From contig CBDCGU010000003.1 of NCBI GenBank assembly GCA_965216945.1, positions 2,480,001 through 2,544,000 on the forward strand: a stretch of DNA of 64,000 nucleotides, given 5' to 3'. Below are positions 24,358 to 34,707 of this stretch, piece by piece. Each line of letters begins with the position of its first letter. The first letter of the stretch is position 1. The stretch comes from DATHZQ01 sp965216945. GTDB lineage: Bacteria > Actinomycetota > Acidimicrobiia > Spongiisociales > UBA5794. The position numbers and the translations under genes are program-made. Under the pieces are notes generated by a model that did no database searches, was not told where the DNA came from, and worked only from the letters and a program-made list of their open reading frames with translations.

Positions 24358-24896
24358 ACGTCGAGTTCTTCGTGTTTGCGCTCTTTGCGTTGATCGCAAT
24401 CATCGGAGCGCTGGTGATGGTGACCGCCCGCAACCCCGTGTACTCTGCGATGGGCCTCCTGACGGCGATGTTCTCGATGGCCGTGTTCTACGTCCTCAAC
24501 GACGCCCACTTCGTGGCCGCCGTGCAAGTGTTGATCTATGCGGGCGCGGTGATGACCCTCTTCCTGTTCGTCATCATGCTGATCGGCGTGGATCGGACCG
24601 TGGACCGGCAAGAGGTCATACCGTTCCAGCGGCCGGTTGTGGTCGTGCTCAGCCTTGCCCTGCTCGGTCTCGTGCTCTTCGCCGGGAGGGCGGCGTGGAT
24701 CACCGGGCTTGGTGCGTTCACGGGTGGAGTGGTCGACGGGACAATCGAAGGAATCTCCGACAGCCTCTTCGGGACGTGGATGATCCCGTTCCTGTCCACC
24801 ATGTTCCTCCTCACCATTGCTGCCGTGGGCACCATCGCCCTTGCCCAGTTCGGGCCGCGGGAGCGTGCACCGGCCAGCGAGGACGGCGCCGAATGA
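24354..24896 (+). CDS. nuoJ: NADH-quinone oxidoreductase subunit J, operon 1
   Basis: A 180-residue membrane subunit with five helices. ARNPVYSAMGLLTAMFSMAVFYVLNDAHFVAAVQVLIYAGAVMTLFLFVIMLIG is the conserved core; the helix-3 pi-bulge region VLIYAGAVMTLF takes part in coupling. The GTG start overlaps the preceding bridging frame. It overlaps nuoK by ATGA. Confidence 0.94.
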   Translation: MNVEFFVFALFALIAIIGALVMVTARNPVYSAMGLLTAMFSMAVFYVLNDAHFVAAVQVLIYAGAVMTLFLFVIMLIGVDRTVDRQEVIPFQRPVVVVLSLALLGLVLFAGRAAWITGLGAFTGGVVDGTIEGISDSLFGTWMIPFLSTMFLLTIAAVGTIALAQFGPRERAPASEDGAE

Positions 24897-25194
24897 CCGT
24901 CGATGCCTCCTGGTACATGGCGCTCTCGGCGGTGTTGTTCACCATCGGGGCTGCCGGGCTGCTGCTCCGGCGCAACGCCCTCGTCATGTTCATGTCGATC
25001 GAGCTGATGCTGAATGCCGTGAACCTGACGTTCGTCGCGGCCGGGCGCGAGCTCGGTCTGGTCGAAGGGCAGATCTCGGTGCTGTTCGTGATGGTGGTGG
25101 CGGCAGCAGAAGTGACGATCGGGCTCGCCATCATCGTTGCGGTCTTCCGGCGCAGGGCCACGGCCAGCGTCGACGAGCTGGCTGGGATGCGCGG

Positions 25195-25198
<4 letters not shown>
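24893..25198 (+). CDS. nuoK: NADH-quinone oxidoreductase subunit K, operon 1
   Basis: A 101-residue three-helix, MrpC-like subunit. The two buried Glu needed for proton movement are seen in SIELMLNAVNL and AAAEVTIGLAI. The N-terminal MTVDASWYMALSA is slightly longer than in the second copy. ATG 24893 overlaps nuoJ and the 3' end overlaps nuoL, both by ATGA. Confidence 0.95.
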
Positions 25199-27122
<1,924 letters not shown>

Positions 27123-27123
<1 letters not shown>

Positions 27124-27254
27124 TGGTGCGCTCACACCGTTCGCCCTGCCAGGTTCCCGGTCGTTGCGGCTCCGCGGCCAATGAGCCGGTGACCGGGCTC
27201 GCTGCGAGCTTCCGCCACGGCACGATGGGGTTTGCCGGCGGGGGGTTGGGCTGA
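27123..27254 (+). CDS. Bridging mini-ORF between nuoL and nuoM (43 codons)
   Basis: ATG 27123 overlaps the nuoL stop (TGATG) and TGA 27252-27254 overlaps the nuoM start in the same way, spanning the whole 130-bp gap. The peptide is Gly/Arg/Ser-rich with two Cys and no hydrophobic segment. The DNA contains inverted repeats (GAGCC/GGCTC and GCTCGC/GCGAGC). Confidence 0.35.
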
Positions 27255-28804
27255 TGGAGTTCCCGGTCCTCGCACTCCTCGTGGCGTTGCCGGCAGCAGG
27301 GGCGCTCATCGTCGCGGCTCTGCCGAGGGACCGTACCGAGCTGATCCTCCCGGTGGCGACGCTCGTCAGCCTGCCGCCGCTCGCCGTCGCCGGCTACCTG
27401 CTGTGGGTCTTCGAGGCCGGGGAGGCGGGCTTCCAGTTCACCGAGCGGGTGCTGTGGTACGAGCCGTGGGGCATCTCGTGGAACATGGGTGTCGACGGCA
27501 TCTCGGTCCTGCTGGTCGCGCTCACGGCCTTGCTGTTCCCGATCTCGATCTTGGCGTCGGCATCGATCACCAAGAACGTCAAGCTCTACATGGTGTCGAT
27601 GCTCGTGCTCGAAACCGGCCTGCTCGGCGTGTTCCTGGCGCTGGACCTCGTCCTCTTCTTCGTGCTCTTCGAGGTGACGCTGATCCCGATGTACATGCTC
27701 ATCGGCATGTGGGGGAGCGCCAACCGGATCTACGCCGCCATCAAGTTCGTGATCTACACCGCGCTGGGGTCGGGGCTGATGCTCGCCGGCATCATCAGCC
27801 TCGCCGTCATCGCCGGAGATCAGTTCGGCGGGGTGAGCTTCGATTTCGTCACACTGCTCGACGCCGAGCTGTCGTCGACGGCCCAGACCTGGCTCTTCCT
27901 TGCGTTTGGCGTCGCCTTTGCCATCAAGGTGCCGCTGTTCCCGTTCCACACGTGGCTCCCGGACGCCCACACCGAAGCGCCGACGGCCGGTTCCGTGCTG
28001 CTGGCCGGTGTGCTCCTGAAGCTCGGGACGTACGGGTTCGTCCGGTTCAACCTGACGCTGTTCCCCGAAGCGACGGTCGAGTTTGCGCCTTGGCTGGTGA
28101 CGCTGGCGGTGATCGGCATCGTCTACGGAGCCATGGTGGCGATCGTGCAGCCCGACGTGAAGCGGCTCATCGCCTACTCCTCGGTCAGCCACCTCGGTTT
28201 CATCGTGCTCGGCACGTTCGCCCTCACCTCTCAGGGGCTGCAAGGCGGTGTGATCCAAATGGTCAACCACGGGCTCACCACCGGCGCCCTGTTCTTGTTG
28301 GTGGGCATGCTCTACGACCGTCGCCACACTCGGCAGATCTCCGACTACGGAGGCATCGCCAAGGTGATGCCCGTCTTTGCCGGCATCTTCTTGTTCTCGG
28401 CGTTCGCTTCGGCGGGTCTACCGGGGCTGAACGGTTTCATCGGGGAGTTCACCGTGCTCCTCGGCAGCTATCTGAGCTTCCCGGTTCACGCCATCATCGC
28501 CACCTCCGGCGTGGTCCTCGCCGCCATCTATCTCCTGTGGGCCTACGAGCGGGTCTTCACCGGACCGGTCACCAAGTCGGAGAACGAGAAACTGCTCGAT
28601 CTCAACCTGCGTGAGATCTCGATCCTGGTCCCGATCGTCCTGTTGATCGTGTACCTCGGGGTGAACCCGCAACCGGCGCTGGACCGCATCGAGCCCTCCG
28701 TCGAGGCGATCTTGGATCGCATCGAGGAGACAACCGACTACGACGTGCCGGAGTTCGGCCGCACCGCCGACTTGCCGGTCACCGCCGCGGGAGAGGGGGA
28801 ATAG
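27254..28804 (+). CDS. nuoM: NADH-quinone oxidoreductase subunit M, operon 1
   Basis: A 516-residue antiporter-like subunit of 14 helices. It shows FFVLFEVTLIPMYMLIGMWG (helix-5 Glu), VKVPLFPFHTWLPDAHTEAPTAGSVLLAGVLLKLGTYGF as AIKVPLFPFHTWLPDAHTE and the Lys-bearing helices that make the proton half-channels. The C-terminal 80 residues are soluble and acidic. It shares one base with nuoN. Confidence 0.94.
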   Translation: MEFPVLALLVALPAAGALIVAALPRDRTELILPVATLVSLPPLAVAGYLLWVFEAGEAGFQFTERVLWYEPWGISWNMGVDGISVLLVALTALLFPISILASASITKNVKLYMVSMLVLETGLLGVFLALDLVLFFVLFEVTLIPMYMLIGMWGSANRIYAAIKFVIYTALGSGLMLAGIISLAVIAGDQFGGVSFDFVTLLDAELSSTAQTWLFLAFGVAFAIKVPLFPFHTWLPDAHTEAPTAGSVLLAGVLLKLGTYGFVRFNLTLFPEATVEFAPWLVTLAVIGIVYGAMVAIVQPDVKRLIAYSSVSHLGFIVLGTFALTSQGLQGGVIQMVNHGLTTGALFLLVGMLYDRRHTRQISDYGGIAKVMPVFAGIFLFSAFASAGLPGLNGFIGEFTVLLGSYLSFPVHAIIATSGVVLAAIYLLWAYERVFTGPVTKSENEKLLDLNLREISILVPIVLLIVYLGVNPQPALDRIEPSVEAILDRIEETTDYDVPEFGRTADLPVTAAGEGE

Positions 28805-30303
28805 TGGAGAACGTCGCGTTCCTCCCGATCGCCCCCGAGGTCGTGTTGCTGATCGGTGTCGTACTCGTGCTGATGGCGGAGGTGACGCTCGATCTCGGCA
28901 AGCGGGCCTGGGGGCTCATCGCCTGGGCGTCGTTGCTGATCGCACTTGCCTTCTCGGTGCTCCAGTGGCTGCGGCTCGACGAGTTGATGATCGGCCAGCT
29001 CAGCTACTCCCAACGCGGAGTCACGGGGGCGCGGCTGCCAATGGTCGTGATGGATCGCATGTCGTCGTTCTCCGGGATGCTGATCTTTGCGGTGGCCACA
29101 GTCGCCCTGGTGGCTGCCTGGCCGCTCGTGCGCTCGCTGTCGAAGCGGGGCGCCGAGTTCGTTGCGCTGTTCCTGCTGGCTGTCGCCGGACTGCACATCA
29201 TGACCCTCGCCTCCAACCTGATCTTGCTGTTCATCGGGCTCGAGACGGCGTCCATCAGCCTGTACGTCATTGCCGGCTTCACACGGGAGCAGGAACGGTC
29301 GGACGAGGCCGCGATGAAGTATTTCCTACTCGGGTCGTTTGCCTCTGCGGTGTTCCTCTACGGGATCGCCCTGACGTTCGCCAGCGCCGGCTCGACGTCG
29401 ATATACGGCACGGGCGGGATTCAGGCCTTCTTCCAGACCAATGTCGTGCTCGAGCCCGGCATCGCCCTGATCGGGGTGGCGCTCATCCTCGTGGGTATCG
29501 GCTTCAAGATCTCGGCGGCACCCTTCCACCAGTGGGCGCCCGACGTGTACCAGGGTGCTCCGGCGGCCGCCGTACCGGTGATGTCCGCTGGAGTGAAGAT
29601 CGCCGGATTCGCCGCACTCGCCCGCATACTGACCGCGGCGTTTCCCGCGCTCGCCGACGACTGGACGGCGGCGGTGGCGCTGCTGGCGGCAGTGTCGGTG
29701 GTCGCCGGTACCCTCTTTGCCATCGCCCAGCGTGACGTCAAGCGGATGCTGGCGTACTCAGGTGTTGCCCACGCCGGCTTCATCCTGATCGCTCTGGTAG
29801 CCGGCCGCGCCGGCATCCCCGGCATGTGGTTCTATGTCGGCACGTATGCGTTCATGCTCGTGGGTGCGTTCACGGTCGTGGCGGTCGTCACCGGCCCCCG
29901 GGCCGACCGGGCTGCGTTCGACGACTTTCGCGGCCTCGGGCAGCGGGCACCGTTCCTCGCCGGGATGCTTGCTCTCTTCCTCATCTCGATGGGCGGTATC
30001 CCAGCAACGGCGGGGTTCGTGGGCAAGGTCTCCGTGTTCGCTCCCGCCATCGACGCCGGCTACCTGTGGCTGGTGATTCTCGGCGTCGTCGCTGCCACGG
30101 CAGGCCTCTACTTCTACCTTCGGCTCGTTGTCGTGATGTTCTTCCAGGACCCGATCGCCGATGCACCGGGAACTGCCACGGCGCCCCCGGTGTTGCGCCA
30201 CAGCAGCGCGTTCGTGTTGATCGTCGCCGGTGTCGTGACCCTCGTTTTCGGGCTCGTGCCGTGGCCGCTGCTGAACTTCGTCCGCGATGCGCTCCCGCTC
30301 TAG
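28804..30303 (+). CDS. nuoN: NADH-quinone oxidoreductase subunit N, operon 1
   Basis: A 499-residue antiporter-like subunit. ETASISLYVIAGF holds the helix-5 Glu, KISAAPFHQWAPDVYQGAPAAAVPVMSAGVKIAGF and KRMLAYSGVAHAGFILI are the conserved lysine-bearing helices. The GTG start overlaps the nuoM stop (TAGTG). It ends the first nuo operon; the next gene begins 17 bp before its stop. Confidence 0.94.
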   Translation: MENVAFLPIAPEVVLLIGVVLVLMAEVTLDLGKRAWGLIAWASLLIALAFSVLQWLRLDELMIGQLSYSQRGVTGARLPMVVMDRMSSFSGMLIFAVATVALVAAWPLVRSLSKRGAEFVALFLLAVAGLHIMTLASNLILLFIGLETASISLYVIAGFTREQERSDEAAMKYFLLGSFASAVFLYGIALTFASAGSTSIYGTGGIQAFFQTNVVLEPGIALIGVALILVGIGFKISAAPFHQWAPDVYQGAPAAAVPVMSAGVKIAGFAALARILTAAFPALADDWTAAVALLAAVSVVAGTLFAIAQRDVKRMLAYSGVAHAGFILIALVAGRAGIPGMWFYVGTYAFMLVGAFTVVAVVTGPRADRAAFDDFRGLGQRAPFLAGMLALFLISMGGIPATAGFVGKVSVFAPAIDAGYLWLVILGVVAATAGLYFYLRLVVVMFFQDPIADAPGTATAPPVLRHSSAFVLIVAGVVTLVFGLVPWPLLNFVRDALPL

Positions 30304-31474
30304 CGATCTGACGGAGCGGCCAGCAGCAACCTCCGCCACTCCCGGCATGGCGGCGCGAGTGCTGCGGCGTCGGGTCACGCTGGCCGTGTCGATCGCGGCC
30401 CTCATCGTTGCCGGTGCGGCGGGAGCCGTCGTCGCCGACATCATCGATACGGGTCGCTTCCTGATCCCTGAGGATGCGGTGCAGGACGAGGACGCCTACG
30501 TGGCCGCCACCAGCGGCCGTGTCGACGGACGTATCGAGGGCGACCTCGTGATGGTCACGGAGTCCCTCGAGATCGCCGGCGTGGTCACCGGCGACGTGTT
30601 GGTGGCGGCGCGAGGAACGGTGGCGATCGACGGCAGGGTCGACGGTTCCGTCCGTGGCGTCGCCCGGCGTATCGTGGTGCGAGGCGAGATCGGCGACGAC
30701 CTGGCTGTCGCCGCCCCGACGATCGACGTGGCCGGCTCCATCGGGCGAGATGTCATCGGCCTTGGTGTGTCTGCCGATGTCGCCGGGGCCGTCGGCCGCG
30801 ATGTCAGGGGTCGCTACGTATCGATCGAGGTCGACGGTGAGGTGTCCCGCGACGTCGAGGTCACAGTGGACGAGATCGCGATCGGCGGGAACGCCGTCGT
30901 CGGTGGCGACGTGGTCTACCAGTCGGTCAACGACATCGCGATCGCCCCGGGTGCGACCATCGCGGGGCAGGTGATCCAAATCCCGGCGGACGTGCCGTTC
31001 TCGGTGGGTCTCGTGTTGACCATCGCATCCGTGGTGGGCTTCCTCGGGTACGTGCTCGGAGGGATCGTTCTGTTGTGGCTCCTCAGATCGATCGGCGTGA
31101 GGGCGGTTGCGGCCATCACCGCCCAGCCCCTGCGCACCCTCGGCATCGGTGGCGCCGCGGTCGTGGTGGGGCCGCTGACGCTGGTCCTGGCGGCCGCAAC
31201 TCTGGTGGGCATCCCGCTCGCCGTTGTCACCCTGGGCATGGTCCTGGCCGGGGTCTTTTTCGGCTCCGTGCCGCTGGTGAGCGCGGTCGGCACCCGGTTA
31301 CTCCGCGGTCGCGGCGGAATCTACGGAGGCTTCATCGTGGCCGCGGTGCTGGGTCGGGCCCTCGCTGCACTGTGGTCGCCGCTCGGAGTGGCCATCTACC
31401 TCGTGGCGGTGGTGTGGGGGATCGGCGGATGGCTCGCCGGGTCGTGGCGGGCGCGGGCTGCCGCCGGTCTGTGA
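30287..31474 (+). CDS. Bactofilin-like repeat membrane protein
   Basis: A 395-residue protein of unknown function. After a hydrophobic signal/anchor (about residues 27-50) comes a right-handed beta-helix of short Gly/Asp/Val repeats (about 65-220), such as GRVDGRIEGDLVMVTESLEIAGVVTGDVLVAARGTV, of the bactofilin/polymer-forming type. Four hydrophobic helices follow (about 235-395). Classic bactofilins are cytosolic and lack helices; here the N-terminal signal would place the beta-helix outside the membrane. ATG 30287 overlaps nuoN; ATG 30347 would give a tidier signal peptide. Confidence 0.7.
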   Translation: MRSRSSDLTERPAATSATPGMAARVLRRRVTLAVSIAALIVAGAAGAVVADIIDTGRFLIPEDAVQDEDAYVAATSGRVDGRIEGDLVMVTESLEIAGVVTGDVLVAARGTVAIDGRVDGSVRGVARRIVVRGEIGDDLAVAAPTIDVAGSIGRDVIGLGVSADVAGAVGRDVRGRYVSIEVDGEVSRDVEVTVDEIAIGGNAVVGGDVVYQSVNDIAIAPGATIAGQVIQIPADVPFSVGLVLTIASVVGFLGYVLGGIVLLWLLRSIGVRAVAAITAQPLRTLGIGGAAVVVGPLTLVLAAATLVGIPLAVVTLGMVLAGVFFGSVPLVSAVGTRLLRGRGGIYGGFIVAAVLGRALAALWSPLGVAIYLVAVVWGIGGWLAGSWRARAAAGL

Positions 31475-31507
31475 GGAGCAAGTGGCCCCGGCACATGAGC
31501 GGGGTAC

Positions 31508-32746
31508 TCAGTCGGTCAGTGAGAAGACCAGCTCGTCGGTGCCGAACGGTGGCATCAAGGCCGCTTGATCGGCGGCGGCGAGGTCGTCGATGTCGAGCTC
31601 GTAGAGGGTGAAGGCGCCGACGTTGCCGCTTCCCGCCGGTGGTCCGTTGAGCGTCTGCGCATCGTCGACCGAGGGAAGCGAAGGATCGTCCGACACGATC
31701 GTGTGTAGGAAGACCAGCGTGATGGCGTCGTAGGTGCGAATCCCGCCAGGGCCCGCGCTCGTCTTCACCGCAAACGAGAATCGCCTCGAATCGACAACGC
31801 CCGCCTGGAACGACGGGGCACCCCCTTGCAGGCAGAGCCGCATCGCATTCGACTGCTGCTCGAGCGTCGGCTGACTGGAGATCTGCACGTCGTTGCATGG
31901 GTTGGGGAGCCCGGGCACCAGGAACTCCCACAACGGGGGAGAGGGCGAGGCCAGCGGTCCGCCGCCCTGGGTGAGGCCCGACGTCAGCTGGCCCGTGGAG
32001 GGAATCTGGGTTTCGGCGGCATTGGGGAGAGTCAGCACGTGGCCGTAGTCGCAGGCGTCTTGGGCCGATCGCAAGCTGATGGTGTCGGTGTCGATCAGGT
32101 GGTCGATGCCGTCACGCAGGTTCGAGACGGTGGACGGCGACGAGCAGCGCACGACCGGGTCGAGGTTGAACATCTCGAGCATCTCCATGTCGTCACCTTC
32201 GACGGCCTGACACACGGCCGGCCGGTTGGTCACCACCGGTATGGAGACGAGCAGGCACTGGTAGGCGCGGTTCGGCTGGTTGAAGAGCCCGAACGGTCGC
32301 ACGATGTTGGGCTCGCTGATCTCGGGCAGCTCGATGTGACCGCTGGCGGTGTTGGCGACCGAGATCGAGTTGCCGGCTCCGATGGCGCGAGCGAACGAGT
32401 TGTTCGAGTCGATGCTGAGATCCACGGTCAGATCGCGGGCATCGGCCGAGACCGTGGCGGTGGCGATGGATCCCGGCGCGTTGGTCAGGTTGAGGTCATC
32501 GATCTCTGCCTGGACGGCATCGGTCACGATCGGGGCCGGGGCGCCGGCAACATCCGCAAATGTGCGGGGAATGGCGAACAAGCCGGAGGTCGCCGCGATG
32601 TCCGCGGCAGTCTGCGACTGCCGGTTCGTCGACCAGGCGTTGCCCAGGTCGACGGCGAGAGCGGCGAATCCGATCAGTACGAGAAGCAGTACCGCCGTGA
32701 AGACGAGGATCGCCCCCGAGTCGGGCTCGCCGGGTCGCTTCAGCAT
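31508..32746 (-). CDS. TadG-like pilus assembly protein
   Basis: A 412-residue protein. The N-terminal region reads RPGEPDSGAILVFTAVLLLVLIGFAALAVDLG, the TadE/TadG type III signal and transmembrane helix, followed by NAWSTNRQSQTAADIAATSG, the A-D-x-A-A motif shared by TadG N-terminal domains. The rest is an exported, Cys-containing region with no recognised domain. Its ATG overlaps the stop of the upstream TadE gene by 7 bp. Tad proteins of this kind are minor pseudopilins of Flp pili or secreted surface assemblies. Confidence 0.75.
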   Translation of the reverse strand: MLKRPGEPDSGAILVFTAVLLLVLIGFAALAVDLGNAWSTNRQSQTAADIAATSGLFAIPRTFADVAGAPAPIVTDAVQAEIDDLNLTNAPGSIATATVSADARDLTVDLSIDSNNSFARAIGAGNSISVANTASGHIELPEISEPNIVRPFGLFNQPNRAYQCLLVSIPVVTNRPAVCQAVEGDDMEMLEMFNLDPVVRCSSPSTVSNLRDGIDHLIDTDTISLRSAQDACDYGHVLTLPNAAETQIPSTGQLTSGLTQGGGPLASPSPPLWEFLVPGLPNPCNDVQISSQPTLEQQSNAMRLCLQGGAPSFQAGVVDSRRFSFAVKTSAGPGGIRTYDAITLVFLHTIVSDDPSLPSVDDAQTLNGPPAGSGNVGAFTLYELDIDDLAAADQAALMPPFGTDELVFSLTD

Positions 32747-33171
32747 GTTGCACCACCACCCCCGGGGCTCCACCATCCCGGCTCGTCGATCAACTCTGCG
32801 TTGAACTCGACTCGCTCGGTCAGTGTCACGCTGTCGAAGGACGGGATGAAGCGTGTGATCGGCTCGTACGTGACCTGCACCTCGAAGAAACCGCGAGCGC
32901 CCCTCTCGTATGGAGAATCGATGCCGGTTGCCTCCAAGGATGCATTGCCGACGATGTCGTCGGCGTCGCACACCGCGGCGACGAGGCTGGGGGTGTCGCC
33001 GGGGTGATTGGCGGCGAACCGGGCGCCTTCGCGGGCGAGCGAGCGTACCGCCTGTTGTTGCGAGTATGCCCAGGCGCCCTCGATGACACCGAGGGCGAGC
33101 AGGATGAGGAGTGGCAATACCACCGCCAGTTCCACGAGCGCACCGCCACGCTCCCGATCGCGCCTCAACAT
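32740..33171 (-). CDS. TadE-like pseudopilin (second of pair)
   Basis: A 143-residue pseudopilin: RRDRERGGALVELAVVLPLLILLALGVIEGAWAY is the TadE prepilin segment with the E of the GGALVE motif at +5-like position, then a periplasmic domain of about 105 residues with one Cys pair. ATG 33171 overlaps the preceding TadE stop (ATGTTGA), which fixes this start over GTG 33189. Co-translated with the genes on both sides. Confidence 0.78.
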   Translation of the reverse strand: MLRRDRERGGALVELAVVLPLLILLALGVIEGAWAYSQQQAVRSLAREGARFAANHPGDTPSLVAAVCDADDIVGNASLEATGIDSPYERGARGFFEVQVTYEPITRFIPSFDSVTLTERVEFNAELIDEPGWWSPGGGGATC

Positions 33172-33629
33172 CCACCCCCGCTCGTCCACGAGGAGGAGCC
33201 GCCGTCGGTGGGTTGCTCCACGAAGAACTGATGTGAGGTTCGCAGCGTCGTGCCGGAGAACGCACCGTCAAATGCGTTGGTGAGCGTCGAGTAGCTCGCC
33301 GAGACCTCGATGGTCGCCGTGTCGCCGGCGGTCGCCGAACTGGGTGTCACGGTGACGCTGAGCACGTCGCTGGGCGAGATGAGGGCGAGGCCGTCGCAGA
33401 CCATCGCGACCACGTCGGCGGAGGGGTCGACCGATGCCTCCCGCGCCACCTCCCGGGCCACGTGCCGTATCTCGTTGTTCTGGGCGAAGGCATACGAGAA
33501 CTCGATGACGCCGAAGATGATGAGAAGGAACACCGGCAGCGCAAAGGCGACCTCGACCATGGTGGCGCCGCGCTCACCTGGCCACGTCCCGGACGCGGGT
33601 CGCCGCCGTCTGCGCTGCCAAAGCGACAC
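33165..33629 (-). CDS. TadE-like pseudopilin (first of pair)
   Basis: A 154-residue pseudopilin. A basic N-terminus RRRRRP precedes GERGATMVEVAFALPVFLLIIFGVIEFSYAF, the TadE prepilin motif. The exported domain has VCDGLALISPSDVLSVTVTPSSATAGDTATIEVSASYS and a C-terminal Cys. It heads a three-gene unit (TadE, TadE, TadG) on the minus strand; TadA/B/C ATPase and platform genes and a prepilin peptidase are not in this window. Confidence 0.78.
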   Translation of the reverse strand: MSLWQRRRRRPASGTWPGERGATMVEVAFALPVFLLIIFGVIEFSYAFAQNNEIRHVAREVAREASVDPSADVVAMVCDGLALISPSDVLSVTVTPSSATAGDTATIEVSASYSTLTNAFDGAFSGTTLRTSHQFFVEQPTDGGSSSWTSGGGC

Positions 33630-33747
33630 GACCTACCCCCCATCCGGTCGATCAGGGCCCTGCCGAGGGTGTCGCCCTCTGCGCCACAGGGTAGTTGAGC
33701 CCCTGTGTTGCGGCGACCCGTTTCTCAGGATGACCCCACGACCGGCT

Positions 33748-34611
33748 TCAAGGGGTCGTGACCGTGAGCGACGGGTCGTCGGGCTGGGAGATCTCGATCT
33801 CCATGACGATCGTGGCGTCGACGCCCTCATCGACCTCGAACGGGAGCTCCCCGAACGTCGCGGCCGCAAGCTCGGGGTCGACGAGGGCTTCCATCGTCAT
33901 CGCGGCGATCCAGCGTGGATCCCACTCGGCGATCCACATCGTGAACTGCTGGAAGTCGGCCCCTTCGATGTCCGGAGCGAACCCCAGGTCCGTGGCGACG
34001 TCGAGGAGCTCTTCGATCTCGAGGCGTTGCGCCGCCACCCCGTTGACGATCTCGGTCTCGCCCTGCAGGCCGGGCGGGAAATCCTTGAGTGAGAAACCAT
34101 CCCAGAAGGCCGGATCCGCAGCACATCCCGAGGTGATGTTGGCAAGGTCGGGGTCGAGGGCTGAGACCTCGCGGAACCCGGTGCCGTCGTCGAGCCAGGC
34201 CCCGTCCGGCGTGATGACCGCCCGGGTGGTGAAGGTGAAGCCTCCGAGAGCGATGTCCGACCGACAGTCGAAGCTGTCGCCGGCCCGCGTCCCCGTTGTC
34301 TCTACGGACAGCTCCAACTCGCCGGCGGTGAAGGCGATCAGCGTTCGGCTCGCAAAGCGGTCGAGGGCCGCCGTCGGCGCACCGTCCACACCGGCCGTTG
34401 CGTCCTCCGCCACCGTGGTGGTGGTCTCCGGTGCGGTCGTGGTCGTTGCCGGAGCATTCGTCGACGTTGCCACCGAGGTCGTGGTCGTCGCTGCTGCAGT
34501 CGTAGTGGTCTGCGGTACGTCCGTCGTCGTCGCACTCGCATCTTCGTCACCACCGCACGCGGCGCCGAAGAGCGCCATGGCGAGGAGAAGTGCGAGGAAT
34601 CGTCTGGCCAC
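33748..34611 (-). CDS. Secreted lipoprotein, LppX/LprG-like fold possible
   Basis: A 287-residue lipoprotein with signal peptide and lipobox FGAAC, a long Thr/Ala repeat linker (about 25-70, TTTT blocks) and a C-terminal domain of about 210 residues. The domain alternates strands and amphipathic helices and contains a Cys pair. The general layout resembles the LppX/LprAFG mycobacterial lipoproteins that carry lipids, but no diagnostic motif is visible, so this is a guess. Start is GTG 34611, with GGGAGGG upstream. Confidence 0.6.
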   Translation of the reverse strand: MARRFLALLLAMALFGAACGGDEDASATTTDVPQTTTTAAATTTTSVATSTNAPATTTTAPETTTTVAEDATAGVDGAPTAALDRFASRTLIAFTAGELELSVETTGTRAGDSFDCRSDIALGGFTFTTRAVITPDGAWLDDGTGFREVSALDPDLANITSGCAADPAFWDGFSLKDFPPGLQGETEIVNGVAAQRLEIEELLDVATDLGFAPDIEGADFQQFTMWIAEWDPRWIAAMTMEALVDPELAAATFGELPFEVDEGVDATIVMEIEISQPDDPSLTVTTP

Positions 34612-34707
34612 CTGATCCCTCCCGGGTCTCGTGGAAGCAATCTACCCGTTCGGGGCAGGTGCACGGCGGGAGAGAGCCTCAGGAGCCTTCGCAAACCGTT
34701 CGACGGA

